DNA from: Gammaproteobacteria bacterium
GTDB taxonomy: Bacteria; Pseudomonadota; Gammaproteobacteria; Steroidobacterales; Steroidobacteraceae
Assembly: GCA_027315105.1 (NCBI GenBank)
Contig: DAHUYP010000076.1
Span: forward strand, 1-64,000
DNA length: 64,000 nt
Reading direction: 5' to 3'
Part shown: piece after piece, positions 26,785-35,443 of the stretch
How the letters are laid out: every line of letters starts with the position of its first letter
How positions within the stretch are numbered: the stretch's first letter is position 1
Made by a program: the position numbers and the translations under genes
The notes under the pieces: generated by a model
The model's input: only the letters and a program-made list of their open reading frames with translations
The model's database searches: none
Told to the model about the DNA's origin: nothing

Positions 26785-29013
26785 TCAAGCGGCCGACGGC
26801 GCGGCGGCCGAGGCGGTCGCGAGCTTCGGCAGCAGCACCTTGAACCGCGTGTACTGGCCGGCCACCGTGGACACGCCGACCTTGCCGCCGTGCTCGCGCA
26901 CCAGGCTGCCGACTGCATCCAGGCCCACGCCGCGGCCCGCGTGTTCCGAGACCTGGTCGACGGTGGAGAAGCCGGGTTGGAATATGAGGCGGTAGACCGT
27001 CGCACGATCGAGCGCCATCGCCTGCTGCGGGCGCAGCAGTCCTTGCCGCAGGGCCTTGTCCATGATCTGCTCGTAGCTCAAGCCGCGACCGTCGTCCTCG
27101 ATCGTGAGCAGATAGTCCTCCGGACTGTCGGTCGCGAAGCTGATCTGCACCGTGCCTTCCGCGCTCTTGCCGTGCTGCGCCCGCAGCTGCGGCGACTCGA
27201 TGCCGTGCACGACGGCGTTGCGGATCATTTGAATGCAGATGTCCTTCACCGCTGCGCTGTAGCGCGCCGGCACGTGTTCGAGTCCGCGCGCCACGAGCCG
27301 CACGGCGCGGCCCTGGGCGCGGGCGACTTCCTGCGCCAGGGGGCGCAACAACTCCAGTATCGGTGCCGATGCCGGTGCCGATGCGGCGGCGGGCGCAGGT
27401 GTGGGTGCGGCGGGCGGCGGCTCGAGCGCCACCGGCTCGTTGATCACCGTGGTATCGCGCTGCTCATCGGCGTGCGCCTCGGACGGGGACTTCGCACCCT
27501 GGAGGCGAAACGATGCGACACGCTCCTGCATGGACTGGATCGTGGCGACGTGCGTCATGAGCTCATCGAGCCGCACCACCAGCGGCAGGAAGTCGTTGCC
27601 GCTGAGCGCGGCCTTGCCGCGCAGCGCCGACAGCGCATCCTCGATGGCATGAATGCGCTCGACGAAGCTGCGCAGCGCCAGCGCCGCGGCTTCGCCTTTG
27701 ATCGCGTGCAGCTCGCGGAATACCCCGTTGAGCTTCTTCTTCAGGTCCTGCTGTTCGATGCCAGGGGCCGTGAGCATGGCGTTGCTCTTGCGGAACGCGA
27801 CGTCGGCGGTGGCCAGAAACGATTGTAGCTGGTTCGGATCGACCCGCAGCAGCTGCAGCAGCAGCGAAGCCTGCGAATCGTTGTCGGCCTTCGCGTGCTC
27901 GAGCTCGCGCGCCAGCAGCACGCGGTCGGTGACGTCCGCGACCACGCCGAGCAGGTAATCGGCCGACGCCTCGTCGCCGCGTACGCGGCGGAACGAGAAG
28001 GCCAGGTAGCGCGTATCGGTGCCGCCGTGGCTATTGGGGAACGAGACCTCGATCTGGCTCAGAGGATTGACCGACTCGATCAGCTCCTCGTGCACCTTGT
28101 CCTTCCACAACAGACCGAGGAACTTGAGCGCCGCGGTCATGGTCTTCTGATCGACCAGCGGCTCGAGCAGCTGCTCGAAGCTCAGGCCGGCGGTCGCCGG
28201 CAGCCGCAGCAGCTGCGTCAACGAGGCCGAACAGGTCTCGCCCAGGCGCATGTCGCGACCGACGAGGAACAGCCCCTCGCGCACGGTGCCGAGAATATTG
28301 GCGACCTGCCGCTGGGCGCTGGCCGCGCTCGCCGCCGACAGGCGCGCGCGCCAGGCGTAATAGAGCATCATGCCCAGCAGCAGCGCGGCCACGCCCGTAC
28401 CACCCAGCAGAATGCTGCGCAGGCTGCGGCCGTTGTCGGCCACGTTGGCGCGCAGCATGGCGCAGAGCTGACCGAGCTTGTCGCCCATGATCTGCAGATT
28501 CTGCGATTGTGCCGCGAGCATGCTGTCGACCGCGGCCTTCATCTGCTTGCCTGAGGCCGTGAGCTCGGAGCCCGAGTTGGTGTCCAGATACAGCTCGGCG
28601 CTGCGCTTCTTGTTGAGCGCCTCGAGGCCGCGATCCAGGCTCTGCCAGCGGTTCAGCGCGACTGCCAGGGGCCCGGCCACGTCCGGCTGATCGGCCAGCC
28701 GGGCGCCGCGCAGCTGCTGCTCTATTAGCGGGAAGGCTTCGTTGCTGCTCTCGCGGATGGCCGCGATGTTGCGCAGCGGGTCGCCGACGTAGGTCGTGGT
28801 CTCGAGGCCGCGTTGCAGCAGCGTCAGTTCCGAGCGCACGATCGCCGGTCTCGAGCTCAACTCCGAGGCCAGCTGCAGCGCCGAGGATGCCGACTGCAAT
28901 TCGTCGGCGCGGCGCATGCCGAGCATCAGCAGCACGGTGAGCGCGGCCGCGAACAGAATGGTGGCGGCAAACTGCAGCCACTGGCCGGAAATCGCGGACG
29001 AGCGACGAGCCAT
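26785..29013 (-). CDS. Membrane-anchored CheA-like histidine kinase with sensor region and Hpt domain
   Basis: A 742-residue protein. Order: TM1 (about 13-32), a periplasmic helical sensor (33-200), TM2 (201-220), a PAS-like domain (235-365), a coiled linker, an Hpt domain with phospho-acceptor His436 in ELHAIKGEA, a Pro/Ala linker (527-552), then a HATPase domain with N-box IRNAVVHGIE (Asn599), DDGRG (640-644) and GRGVGLD (693-699). It uses a CheA-like transferred His yet lacks the P2, dimerisation and CheW-type domains of true CheA. Part of the tonB-like/kinase/CheY/CheX operon. Confidence 0.88.
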   Translation of the reverse strand: MARRSSAISGQWLQFAATILFAAALTVLLMLGMRRADELQSASSALQLASELSSRPAIVRSELTLLQRGLETTTYVGDPLRNIAAIRESSNEAFPLIEQQLRGARLADQPDVAGPLAVALNRWQSLDRGLEALNKKRSAELYLDTNSGSELTASGKQMKAAVDSMLAAQSQNLQIMGDKLGQLCAMLRANVADNGRSLRSILLGGTGVAALLLGMMLYYAWRARLSAASAASAQRQVANILGTVREGLFLVGRDMRLGETCSASLTQLLRLPATAGLSFEQLLEPLVDQKTMTAALKFLGLLWKDKVHEELIESVNPLSQIEVSFPNSHGGTDTRYLAFSFRRVRGDEASADYLLGVVADVTDRVLLARELEHAKADNDSQASLLLQLLRVDPNQLQSFLATADVAFRKSNAMLTAPGIEQQDLKKKLNGVFRELHAIKGEAAALALRSFVERIHAIEDALSALRGKAALSGNDFLPLVVRLDELMTHVATIQSMQERVASFRLQGAKSPSEAHADEQRDTTVINEPVALEPPPAAPTPAPAAASAPASAPILELLRPLAQEVARAQGRAVRLVARGLEHVPARYSAAVKDICIQMIRNAVVHGIESPQLRAQHGKSAEGTVQISFATDSPEDYLLTIEDDGRGLSYEQIMDKALRQGLLRPQQAMALDRATVYRLIFQPGFSTVDQVSEHAGRGVGLDAVGSLVREHGGKVGVSTVAGQYTRFKVLLPKLATASAAAPSAA

Positions 29014-29040
29014 GCGGGATGTTTCCTCGGTGAGTTTCGG

Positions 29041-30837
29041 TTAACCGGGCTTGAACGTCAGGCGGATGCGCGCGCGCCGCGACTGCTTATGAATCAGGCC
29101 GCTGCTGTCGTAGCGGGCGTGCATGACCGCGGTGATGGCCGCACGATCGAATACGCCCGTCGGCTGCGCCTCGACCACGGTCGGACTACTGGGAAGGCCG
29201 TCCGCGTGCAAGGTGAATTCGATCACCACGTAGCCCTCGATCCTGGAACCGGCTGCTGCTGCAGGATAGGTGACGTTGATCGGGCTCAGCGGCCGTGCGG
29301 CAATGTAGCTCGCAGAGCTGCTGCCGGTCGCCTCCGGCGTCACGGGGTCGCTGCCGCCGCTCGGTGCGCTGCCGGCGGAAGGCGCGGATGGCGCCGTGCG
29401 GGCCGCAGCCGAACGCTGGGCGGCCAGGTCGACCTGCGCCTGCAGCGCGCGCCTGGCCTCCGCGAGGTCCGCCGTCGGGTTGCTGTCGGCGGCAGCAGCG
29501 AGGTAGCGCTGTGCCAGGTCGAATTGATCCTTGCGCGTGGCTTCCTGCGCCCGCGCCAGCAGGGCCGCCTGCAGGTCGCGCTGCGCCTCGAGCGTCAGCG
29601 GGTGGTTGCGGCCAATGTTGCGCATCGCCTGCAGGCGAGCGCGCGCGCTGTCGGCGCCCGTATCGAGCAGCGCGCCGGCATCGATGGCGGCCTTGACGTC
29701 GTTGAGCATCGAACCCAGCTGCTGGTCGAGCTTCCTGGCGTCGATGGCGCGACGCAGTTCGGCCATGCTATTGCGATCGGCACCGGCGGCGCTCATTTGC
29801 GCCAGGGTCTGCTCGGCGGCGGCCAGGTCGCCGGCGGCGATGCTTTCCTGGGCTTTCGCGGCCAGCCACTTGGGCCGCGCGGCGGCGACGCTGGCCTCGA
29901 CGTCGTGCAACGCCTCGGGCTCGACACCGGCGCTCTTGAAGTAACCGATCAGGCGCGTCGCATCGTCGAGCTTGCCGCTTGCCAGATCGCTCTGGATGCG
30001 CGCCTTGCCGACCGCAAGCAGGCGCCGCACGCCGTCCAGCGCCTCCTCGTTGGCGGGCTCCTGGCGAAGCACCTGTATGTACAGCTCGAGTGCGCTGTCG
30101 CCGCGGCCCTCGCCATCGGCGCGCGGCAGCAGCTTCTGATCGTGAAAGGCGATGCGCGCGGAGGACAGCAGCTCGAACACCGACGCCGGCGCAACCACGG
30201 TCCGATTGTCGTTGGCGGCCGGATCGACATCCAGGCCGCTCAAGGGATTGTAGGCGGACGCGGGCGCGAGCGACCAGAGCAGTCCGGCGCATGCGATGCC
30301 GAGGACCGCGAACACGATGGCCAGCAGCAGCGAGGACGCGGATGGCGGGGCGTTCGAGTCGCCGGCGCCAGCGCCAGGCGACGCGGGTCGCGTGGCGCCG
30401 GCCACGCCATCATCTGCGTGGGCCGCGAGCCGGTTCTCGGCGATGGCCAGCAGGGCCAGCAGCCGCGCGCTGCCGAGATCGTCACGCCCGATGGTGGCGA
30501 CGACTGCGCCATGCGATACCGCCGAGGTCCATTCCTCGGAGGTCTTCGTGACGACTATGATTTCGGCGCCCGGGAACTGCCGCTGCAGCCGCGTCACGGC
30601 GGCGTGCGCATCCGGCAGCGCGAGCGCATCGACGATGGCGATCCAGCGCGTGGCGTCGGTCGCGGCGGCAATGGCATCGGGATGATCCACCGTGCGCGTG
30701 CGATAGCGGTCGCCCAGCACCGGCCCGAGCTCGATCAAGAAGCCGTCGTCGCCGGAGACGATAATCGCCTCGGTCCGTCGCGTGCGGACGGTCCTGGTAT
30801 CGGCGGGATGCATCCTCTCTTGCGCTAGTGGCTTCAT
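29041..30837 (-). CDS. TonB-like protein with N-terminal receiver-like domain
   Basis: A 598-residue protein. Residues 20-135 resemble a response-regulator receiver (acidic SGDDG, then IAIVDAL with a possible Asp70, then IIVVTKTS) but lack the usual Lys, so it may be degenerate. A membrane helix lies at about 168-190, then long periplasmic TPR-like helices (about 230-480) and a C-terminal TonB domain (about 512-598; YPAAAAGSRIEGYVVIEF, QPTGVFDRAAITAV, RIRLTF). It starts at 30837 with AAGGAA upstream. It leads the CheA-like operon, suggesting envelope-linked sensing. Confidence 0.82.
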   Translation of the reverse strand: MKPLAQERMHPADTRTVRTRRTEAIIVSGDDGFLIELGPVLGDRYRTRTVDHPDAIAAATDATRWIAIVDALALPDAHAAVTRLQRQFPGAEIIVVTKTSEEWTSAVSHGAVVATIGRDDLGSARLLALLAIAENRLAAHADDGVAGATRPASPGAGAGDSNAPPSASSLLLAIVFAVLGIACAGLLWSLAPASAYNPLSGLDVDPAANDNRTVVAPASVFELLSSARIAFHDQKLLPRADGEGRGDSALELYIQVLRQEPANEEALDGVRRLLAVGKARIQSDLASGKLDDATRLIGYFKSAGVEPEALHDVEASVAAARPKWLAAKAQESIAAGDLAAAEQTLAQMSAAGADRNSMAELRRAIDARKLDQQLGSMLNDVKAAIDAGALLDTGADSARARLQAMRNIGRNHPLTLEAQRDLQAALLARAQEATRKDQFDLAQRYLAAAADSNPTADLAEARRALQAQVDLAAQRSAAARTAPSAPSAGSAPSGGSDPVTPEATGSSSASYIAARPLSPINVTYPAAAAGSRIEGYVVIEFTLHADGLPSSPTVVEAQPTGVFDRAAITAVMHARYDSSGLIHKQSRRARIRLTFKPG

Positions 30838-31045
30838 CGGCCGTTCCTTCAGCACTTGCACCGGTTGCGAGCGTGAACTGTGGTGCGTTGCGCCGGCACA
30901 GGCAGCGCGTCGGTTCACAAATTGACGCGGCCGATTCCACGGCCGAACGACTGGGACCGAGGACTGAGGCGCAGGTCACAGAATTGCAGCGCTGAATGGG
31001 CAGCCTCATAATCGTCGTCCCAGGAACAGGCGAGGTACCGCGACC

Positions 31046-31582
31046 ATGAAACGGCTGCTGCCCATGTTGTTGCTGTGCTGCTGCGCCGGTGCCTCGATGG
31101 CGGCGCTGCAGCCGGGGGCCAAGGCTCCGGAATTCACGACCCAGGCGTCGCTCGCGGGCAAGGCATTTCAGTTCTCGCTGGCCGAGGCCCTCAAAAAGGG
31201 CCCGGTCGTGCTGTACTTCTACCCGGCCGCATTTACGCCGGGATGTACGGCGGAGGCGCACGATTTCGCAGTTGCGACCGCCGACTTTCAGGCCCTCGGC
31301 GCAACGGTGATCGGTGTCTCCCACGACGACGTCAACACGCTCAACAGATTTTCGGTCAGCGAGTGCCGCAACAAGTTCGCCGTGGCTTCCGACCCGGACC
31401 AGCACATCATGAAATCCTATGATGCCGTGCTGGCGATGAATCCCAAACTGGCGGACCGCACCTCGTATGTGATCTCTCCCGAGGGCAAGATCATCTACAG
31501 CTACTCGGCTCTGAACCCGGACAAGCATGTTGCCAACACGCTGGCCGCGGTAAAGCGGTGGGTTGCCGAACATCCGCACTGA
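31046..31582 (+). CDS. Secreted peroxiredoxin (AhpC/TSA, BCP/PrxQ type)
   Basis: A 178-residue protein with a signal peptide (LLPMLLLCCCAGASMAAL). The catalytic motif is FYPAAFTPGCTAEAHDF, with peroxidatic Cys in the PxxxTxxC context; a second Cys lies in SECRNKF. Together these indicate a 2-Cys BCP/PrxQ-like thiol peroxidase acting on peroxides in the periplasm. It sits 5 bases upstream of a TraB-family gene and is divergent from the signalling operon. Confidence 0.9.
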   Translation: MKRLLPMLLLCCCAGASMAALQPGAKAPEFTTQASLAGKAFQFSLAEALKKGPVVLYFYPAAFTPGCTAEAHDFAVATADFQALGATVIGVSHDDVNTLNRFSVSECRNKFAVASDPDQHIMKSYDAVLAMNPKLADRTSYVISPEGKIIYSYSALNPDKHVANTLAAVKRWVAEHPH

Positions 31583-31587
31583 GCTCT

Positions 31588-32619
31588 GTGCGCGGTCTCG
31601 TCGGCGCCGCGTCGCTGATCGCTGCCGCGTGGCTGAGCGGCACTGCCGGCGTGGCCGCGGCGCCGCAACCCATCGCGGCCGTTGCGTTGCCGGCTGCGCC
31701 GACGGCCTCGGAGGCAACGGCCGGCGGCCTGCAGCAGCTCGAAGAGATCGATATCGTCGGCGAGCGACCCGGCCCGCGACTGTGGAAGGTCTCGAAAGGC
31801 GATCACGTGCTGTGGTTGCTCGGCACGCTCAATCACCTGCCGAAGCGGATGAAGTGGAGTTCGAGCGAGGTCGAAGCGGCCCTGGCCGATTCGCAGCAAC
31901 TGTTGCAAAGCGGCCCCTCGGTATCGGCCAACGTCGGCCCGATCTCGGCCATCCGACTCTACGTTCAGTGGCGGCGCACACAGAAGAATCCGGGCCGCGC
32001 CAAGCTCGCGGATTGGCTGACGGCGCCGCAGTACGCCCGCTTCGAAGCGCTCAAGTCGCGTTTTGATGCGCGCGACTCCGGCATCGAGGAGCTGCGCCCG
32101 ATGTTTGCCGCGCTGCGACTGTATGAGCAGGCCATCGACGCCGCGGGACTGACGCAGCATGACGAGGTGGAGCAGGCGGTGATCCGGCTCGCCAAGCGGC
32201 GGCACGTGCCGATCGTACGCGCGCAGCTCAGGGTCGACGATCCATCGGGCGTGCTCAGGGAAGTCGGCGAGCTGTCGCCGAGCGTGGAAGTGAGCTGCCT
32301 CGATGCCACGATGACGCGCATCGAGAGCGATTTGCCCGCGATGCAGGAGCGTGCCAGGGCCTGGGCCGTGGGCGACGTCGATCGGCTGCGCGCCCTGCCG
32401 TATCCGAATCAGCGTGAAGTGTGCATGAACGTGCTGTCGAATTCATCGCGCATCAAGACTCTGGTGGAGTTTGCGGGACAAGCCTGGAGTGCCCAGGCGC
32501 AATCCGCCTTGGAGCACTATCGCGTGAGCTTCGCCATGCGACCGATCTATGAGCTGCTGTCGAGCGATGGACCGCTGGCCCGGTTTCGGGCCGAGGGCTA
32601 CACGGTGCAGGGTCCCTGA
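31588..32619 (+). CDS. TraB/GumN family protein, second copy
   Basis: About 343 residues from a GTG 5 bases after the peroxiredoxin stop (a GTG at 31558 is the alternative). The N-terminus is hydrophobic and Ala-rich, consistent with a signal peptide. LWLLGTLNHLPKRM is the N-terminal TraB motif in degenerate form; the family's C-terminal GxxH motif is not evident (it ends ...PIYELL and AEGYTVQGP). It is thus a more divergent member than the one at 6097. Probably co-transcribed with the peroxiredoxin. Function unknown. Confidence 0.65.
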   Translation: MRGLVGAASLIAAAWLSGTAGVAAAPQPIAAVALPAAPTASEATAGGLQQLEEIDIVGERPGPRLWKVSKGDHVLWLLGTLNHLPKRMKWSSSEVEAALADSQQLLQSGPSVSANVGPISAIRLYVQWRRTQKNPGRAKLADWLTAPQYARFEALKSRFDARDSGIEELRPMFAALRLYEQAIDAAGLTQHDEVEQAVIRLAKRRHVPIVRAQLRVDDPSGVLREVGELSPSVEVSCLDATMTRIESDLPAMQERARAWAVGDVDRLRALPYPNQREVCMNVLSNSSRIKTLVEFAGQAWSAQAQSALEHYRVSFAMRPIYELLSSDGPLARFRAEGYTVQGP

Positions 32620-32651
32620 AACCGCTGCGCGCCCAGGGCCCATCCGCCGAT

Positions 32652-33938
32652 TCAAATAAAAACAGTAGTAGGAACAAATAGATATAGAATCATCGATAGA
32701 AACAGGATGAGGATGTGCGCGCGGTGCAGGCGCGCTTCCGCCAGCAGCCCGACGAGCAGCAGACTCGCCGCAGCGCTCAGGAACAGCATCAGGCCGTTGG
32801 GATTCCAGACGTCCATCGCCAATCCGCCCACGGTGGGCCCGATGATGCCGCCGCCGCAGTACACGACCACGAACACGGCATTGGCGTCTGCCAGTTCGTG
32901 CGGCGGGTACGACTCGCCGAGCAGCGCGATGCCCTGGGTGTAGAAGCCGTACATCATCCCTCCCCACAGGAACAGCAACGGCCACAGCAGCCAGGGGACA
33001 TGCATCATCGACGGCAAGAGCAATGGTCCGAGTACGCTGACCAGCGCACAGGCGCCGAGCACGCGACGGCGTCCGAGCCGGTCGGCGAGGCGACCGATGG
33101 GCAGCTGCAGGATGACGTTGCCGGCCAGGAACACGGTCACCAGCGACAGCGATGCGCGCTCATCGAATCCGCGATGCAGTCCGAATACCGGCAGCAATGA
33201 CAGGTCCGCGGACTCCACCAGGCCGGCGATCATGGCTGCCAGCATCACCACCGGGGCGGCACGCAGCAGCCGCCACGGCGGCCGGCGCTGCGCATCGCGC
33301 TGTGCGCAGGGGGTATGGCGCGCGAACAGCAGCGGCAGGGCGGTGAGCGCCAGGCAGGCGGCGCCGAGCTGGAACGGCCGCCAGCCCGCGGTACCGGTGA
33401 GCTGCAGCAGCAGCGGGCCCGCCATCACGCCGGCGGCGAACGCCGTGGCATACAGGGCCATGACGGTGCTGCGCACATCATCAGTGCTGACCGTATTGAG
33501 CCAGATCTCGCTGGCAATCCATACCAGTCCGAGCGCGCAGCCGGTCAGGAAGCGAAGCACGAACCACGCGCGCACGCCATGCAGCAACGGCATTGCCAGC
33601 AGGGCCAGCACCGCCAGGCCGATGCCGCCAAGGACCGCGCGGCGCAGGCCCAGGCGGGCGATCAGAGGCGGATAGAGCGGGCCGAAGAGGATCACGGCAA
33701 CGGTGCTGATGCCGATGACGGTCCCGATCTCGAAGCTCGAGGCGCCGTCGCGCGACAGCACGAACGCCAGCAGCGGCGGCTGGAAACCGAATATCAGGCC
33801 GACGCCGACGGTAACGGTGAATACGGTGGCGAGACTGCGCTTCCATGGGTCGCCGATGCCGATGCGGTGCGAGGGCGTGAGGGCAGGCTGCACGTCGACT
33901 TCGATCCTTGGGGAATGGACTGTGTTAGTTTGCCGCAT
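32652..33938 (-). CDS. MFS transporter (YcaD-like)
   Basis: A 428-residue permease with about twelve helices. Helix 2-3 loop LYPPLIARLGLRR and the cytoplasmic loop GRLADRLGRRRVLG are MFS loop motifs; the helix-5 region LTGCALGLVWIASEIWLN resembles the YcaD group of uncharacterised exporters. Inner membrane. The last 20 or so codons lie in an unusually AT-rich stretch (about 32650-32710), giving a hydrophobic tail unlike the rest. Convergent with the TraB gene. The start at 33938 has no obvious ribosome site. Confidence 0.85.
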   Translation of the reverse strand: MRQTNTVHSPRIEVDVQPALTPSHRIGIGDPWKRSLATVFTVTVGVGLIFGFQPPLLAFVLSRDGASSFEIGTVIGISTVAVILFGPLYPPLIARLGLRRAVLGGIGLAVLALLAMPLLHGVRAWFVLRFLTGCALGLVWIASEIWLNTVSTDDVRSTVMALYATAFAAGVMAGPLLLQLTGTAGWRPFQLGAACLALTALPLLFARHTPCAQRDAQRRPPWRLLRAAPVVMLAAMIAGLVESADLSLLPVFGLHRGFDERASLSLVTVFLAGNVILQLPIGRLADRLGRRRVLGACALVSVLGPLLLPSMMHVPWLLWPLLFLWGGMMYGFYTQGIALLGESYPPHELADANAVFVVVYCGGGIIGPTVGGLAMDVWNPNGLMLFLSAAASLLLVGLLAEARLHRAHILILFLSMILYLFVPTTVFI

Positions 33939-34048
33939 TCTAGGCGTAACACTGGCCTGCGCGCCGCGGCAGCGGATCGCGAGCGCTTGCGAGCGGCACA
34001 CGGCCTACGGCGGCAACATGGTCAACTACCCCCGGACGGCGCAGCGTC

Positions 34049-35443
34049 ATGAATGACCTGGGCCGCGTCCACTCCAAACCGGCGACCCGCGGGGCCGATG
34101 CCGGTGCCGGCTTGAGCCGCTCGCTGGCACCGCGCCACGTGACGATGATCTCGATCGGCGGCATCATCGGCGCCGGGCTGTTCGTCAGCAGCAGCGCCGC
34201 GATCGTCACTGCGGGACCGGCGATCGTGCTCAGCTATCTGGCCGCGGGCATACTGGTATTCCTGATCATGCGCATGCTCGGCGAGATGGCGGTCGCGCTG
34301 CCGCAGGTGCGTTCGTTCAGCGACTTCGCGCGCGCCGGCCTCGGTGCCGGTGCCGGCTTCCTCACGGGCTGGCTGTACTGGTATTTCTGGGTGGTCGTGA
34401 TCCCGGTCGAAGCCATCGCCGGTGCCAACCTGCTGCACGTCTGGATATCGCTGCCGACATGGGAGCTCGGGCTGGCCCTCATGGGGGTCATGACCGCCGT
34501 CAATCTGCTCTCGGCGCGCTCCTTCGGCGAATGCGAATTCTGGTTTGCCTCGATCAAGGTCGCGGCCATCCTCACGTTCATCGCGCTGGCCGGCTGCTAC
34601 GCGTTCGGCTGGACGGCGCCCGGCGGCATGACGTTCGGCAATCTGGTGAGCCATGGCGGTTTCGCGCCCCACGGCTTCGTAGCGGTGCTGGCGGGCATTA
34701 CCACCGTGTTCTTTTCGATGACCGGCGCCGAGATCACGATGATCGCGGCGGCCGAATCGAAGGCGCCGGCGCGCGCCATCGCACAGATGACCGGTTCGGT
34801 CGTCTCCCGGATTCTCATCTTCTACGTGGTATCGCTGTTCCTGATCGTCTCGGTGGTGCCGTGGGAGCGCGTCGTGGCCGGCCAGTCGCCCTTCACGCTC
34901 GCGCTGGCGACCATGGGCCTGCGCTGGGCCGGCACCGCGATGAGCGTCATCATCCTGACCGCGGTGCTGTCGTGCCTGAATTCATCGTTCTATGTCTGCT
35001 CGAGAGTGCTGTTCGTGCTGGCCGAGCACGGAGATGCGCCGCAGTGGCTGGTCAAGCTCAGCGCCAGCCGCGTGCCGGCGCGCTCGGTTCTGATCGGCGC
35101 GGCCGCGGGCGTGCTCGGCATCATCGCCAACGCCGCCGCACCGAGCACCGTGTTTGCCTTTCTGGTCAACGCCTCGGGAGCCTTGATCCTGTTGGTCTAC
35201 GCGATGATCTGCCTGGCGCAGGTTCGGCTGCGCCGTGAACGTCAGCGCACCGGGAGCCGGGAGCCGGCGCTGCTGATGTGGTGGTACCCCTGGGGCAGCT
35301 ATGCCGCGATCGCGGCCATGGGCGCAGTGTTGCTGGCGATGGCGTTCACGCCGGCGCTGGCGAGCCAGTTCTACGTCAGCGCGCTGGCTTTCACGATCGC
35401 GCTCGGCGCCTATTGGCTGGTGAGGCGCTCGCGCAGCCTCTAG
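34049..35443 (+). CDS. Amino acid permease of the APC superfamily (GabP/AnsP-like)
   Basis: A 464-residue, twelve-helix permease. The N-terminal ISIGGIIGAGLFVSSSAA is the APC amino-acid binding motif, followed by LGEMAVALPQ and ADISRFGPG-like regions; closest to the AAT subfamily (GABA, asparagine, proline permeases). It imports amino acids with protons. Its stop overlaps the convergent FG-GAP gene by 4 bases. A role in GABA uptake would fit the aldehyde dehydrogenase and decarboxylase genes elsewhere in the window, but this is inference. Confidence 0.88.
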   Translation: MNDLGRVHSKPATRGADAGAGLSRSLAPRHVTMISIGGIIGAGLFVSSSAAIVTAGPAIVLSYLAAGILVFLIMRMLGEMAVALPQVRSFSDFARAGLGAGAGFLTGWLYWYFWVVVIPVEAIAGANLLHVWISLPTWELGLALMGVMTAVNLLSARSFGECEFWFASIKVAAILTFIALAGCYAFGWTAPGGMTFGNLVSHGGFAPHGFVAVLAGITTVFFSMTGAEITMIAAAESKAPARAIAQMTGSVVSRILIFYVVSLFLIVSVVPWERVVAGQSPFTLALATMGLRWAGTAMSVIILTAVLSCLNSSFYVCSRVLFVLAEHGDAPQWLVKLSASRVPARSVLIGAAAGVLGIIANAAAPSTVFAFLVNASGALILLVYAMICLAQVRLRRERQRTGSREPALLMWWYPWGSYAAIAAMGAVLLAMAFTPALASQFYVSALAFTIALGAYWLVRRSRSL

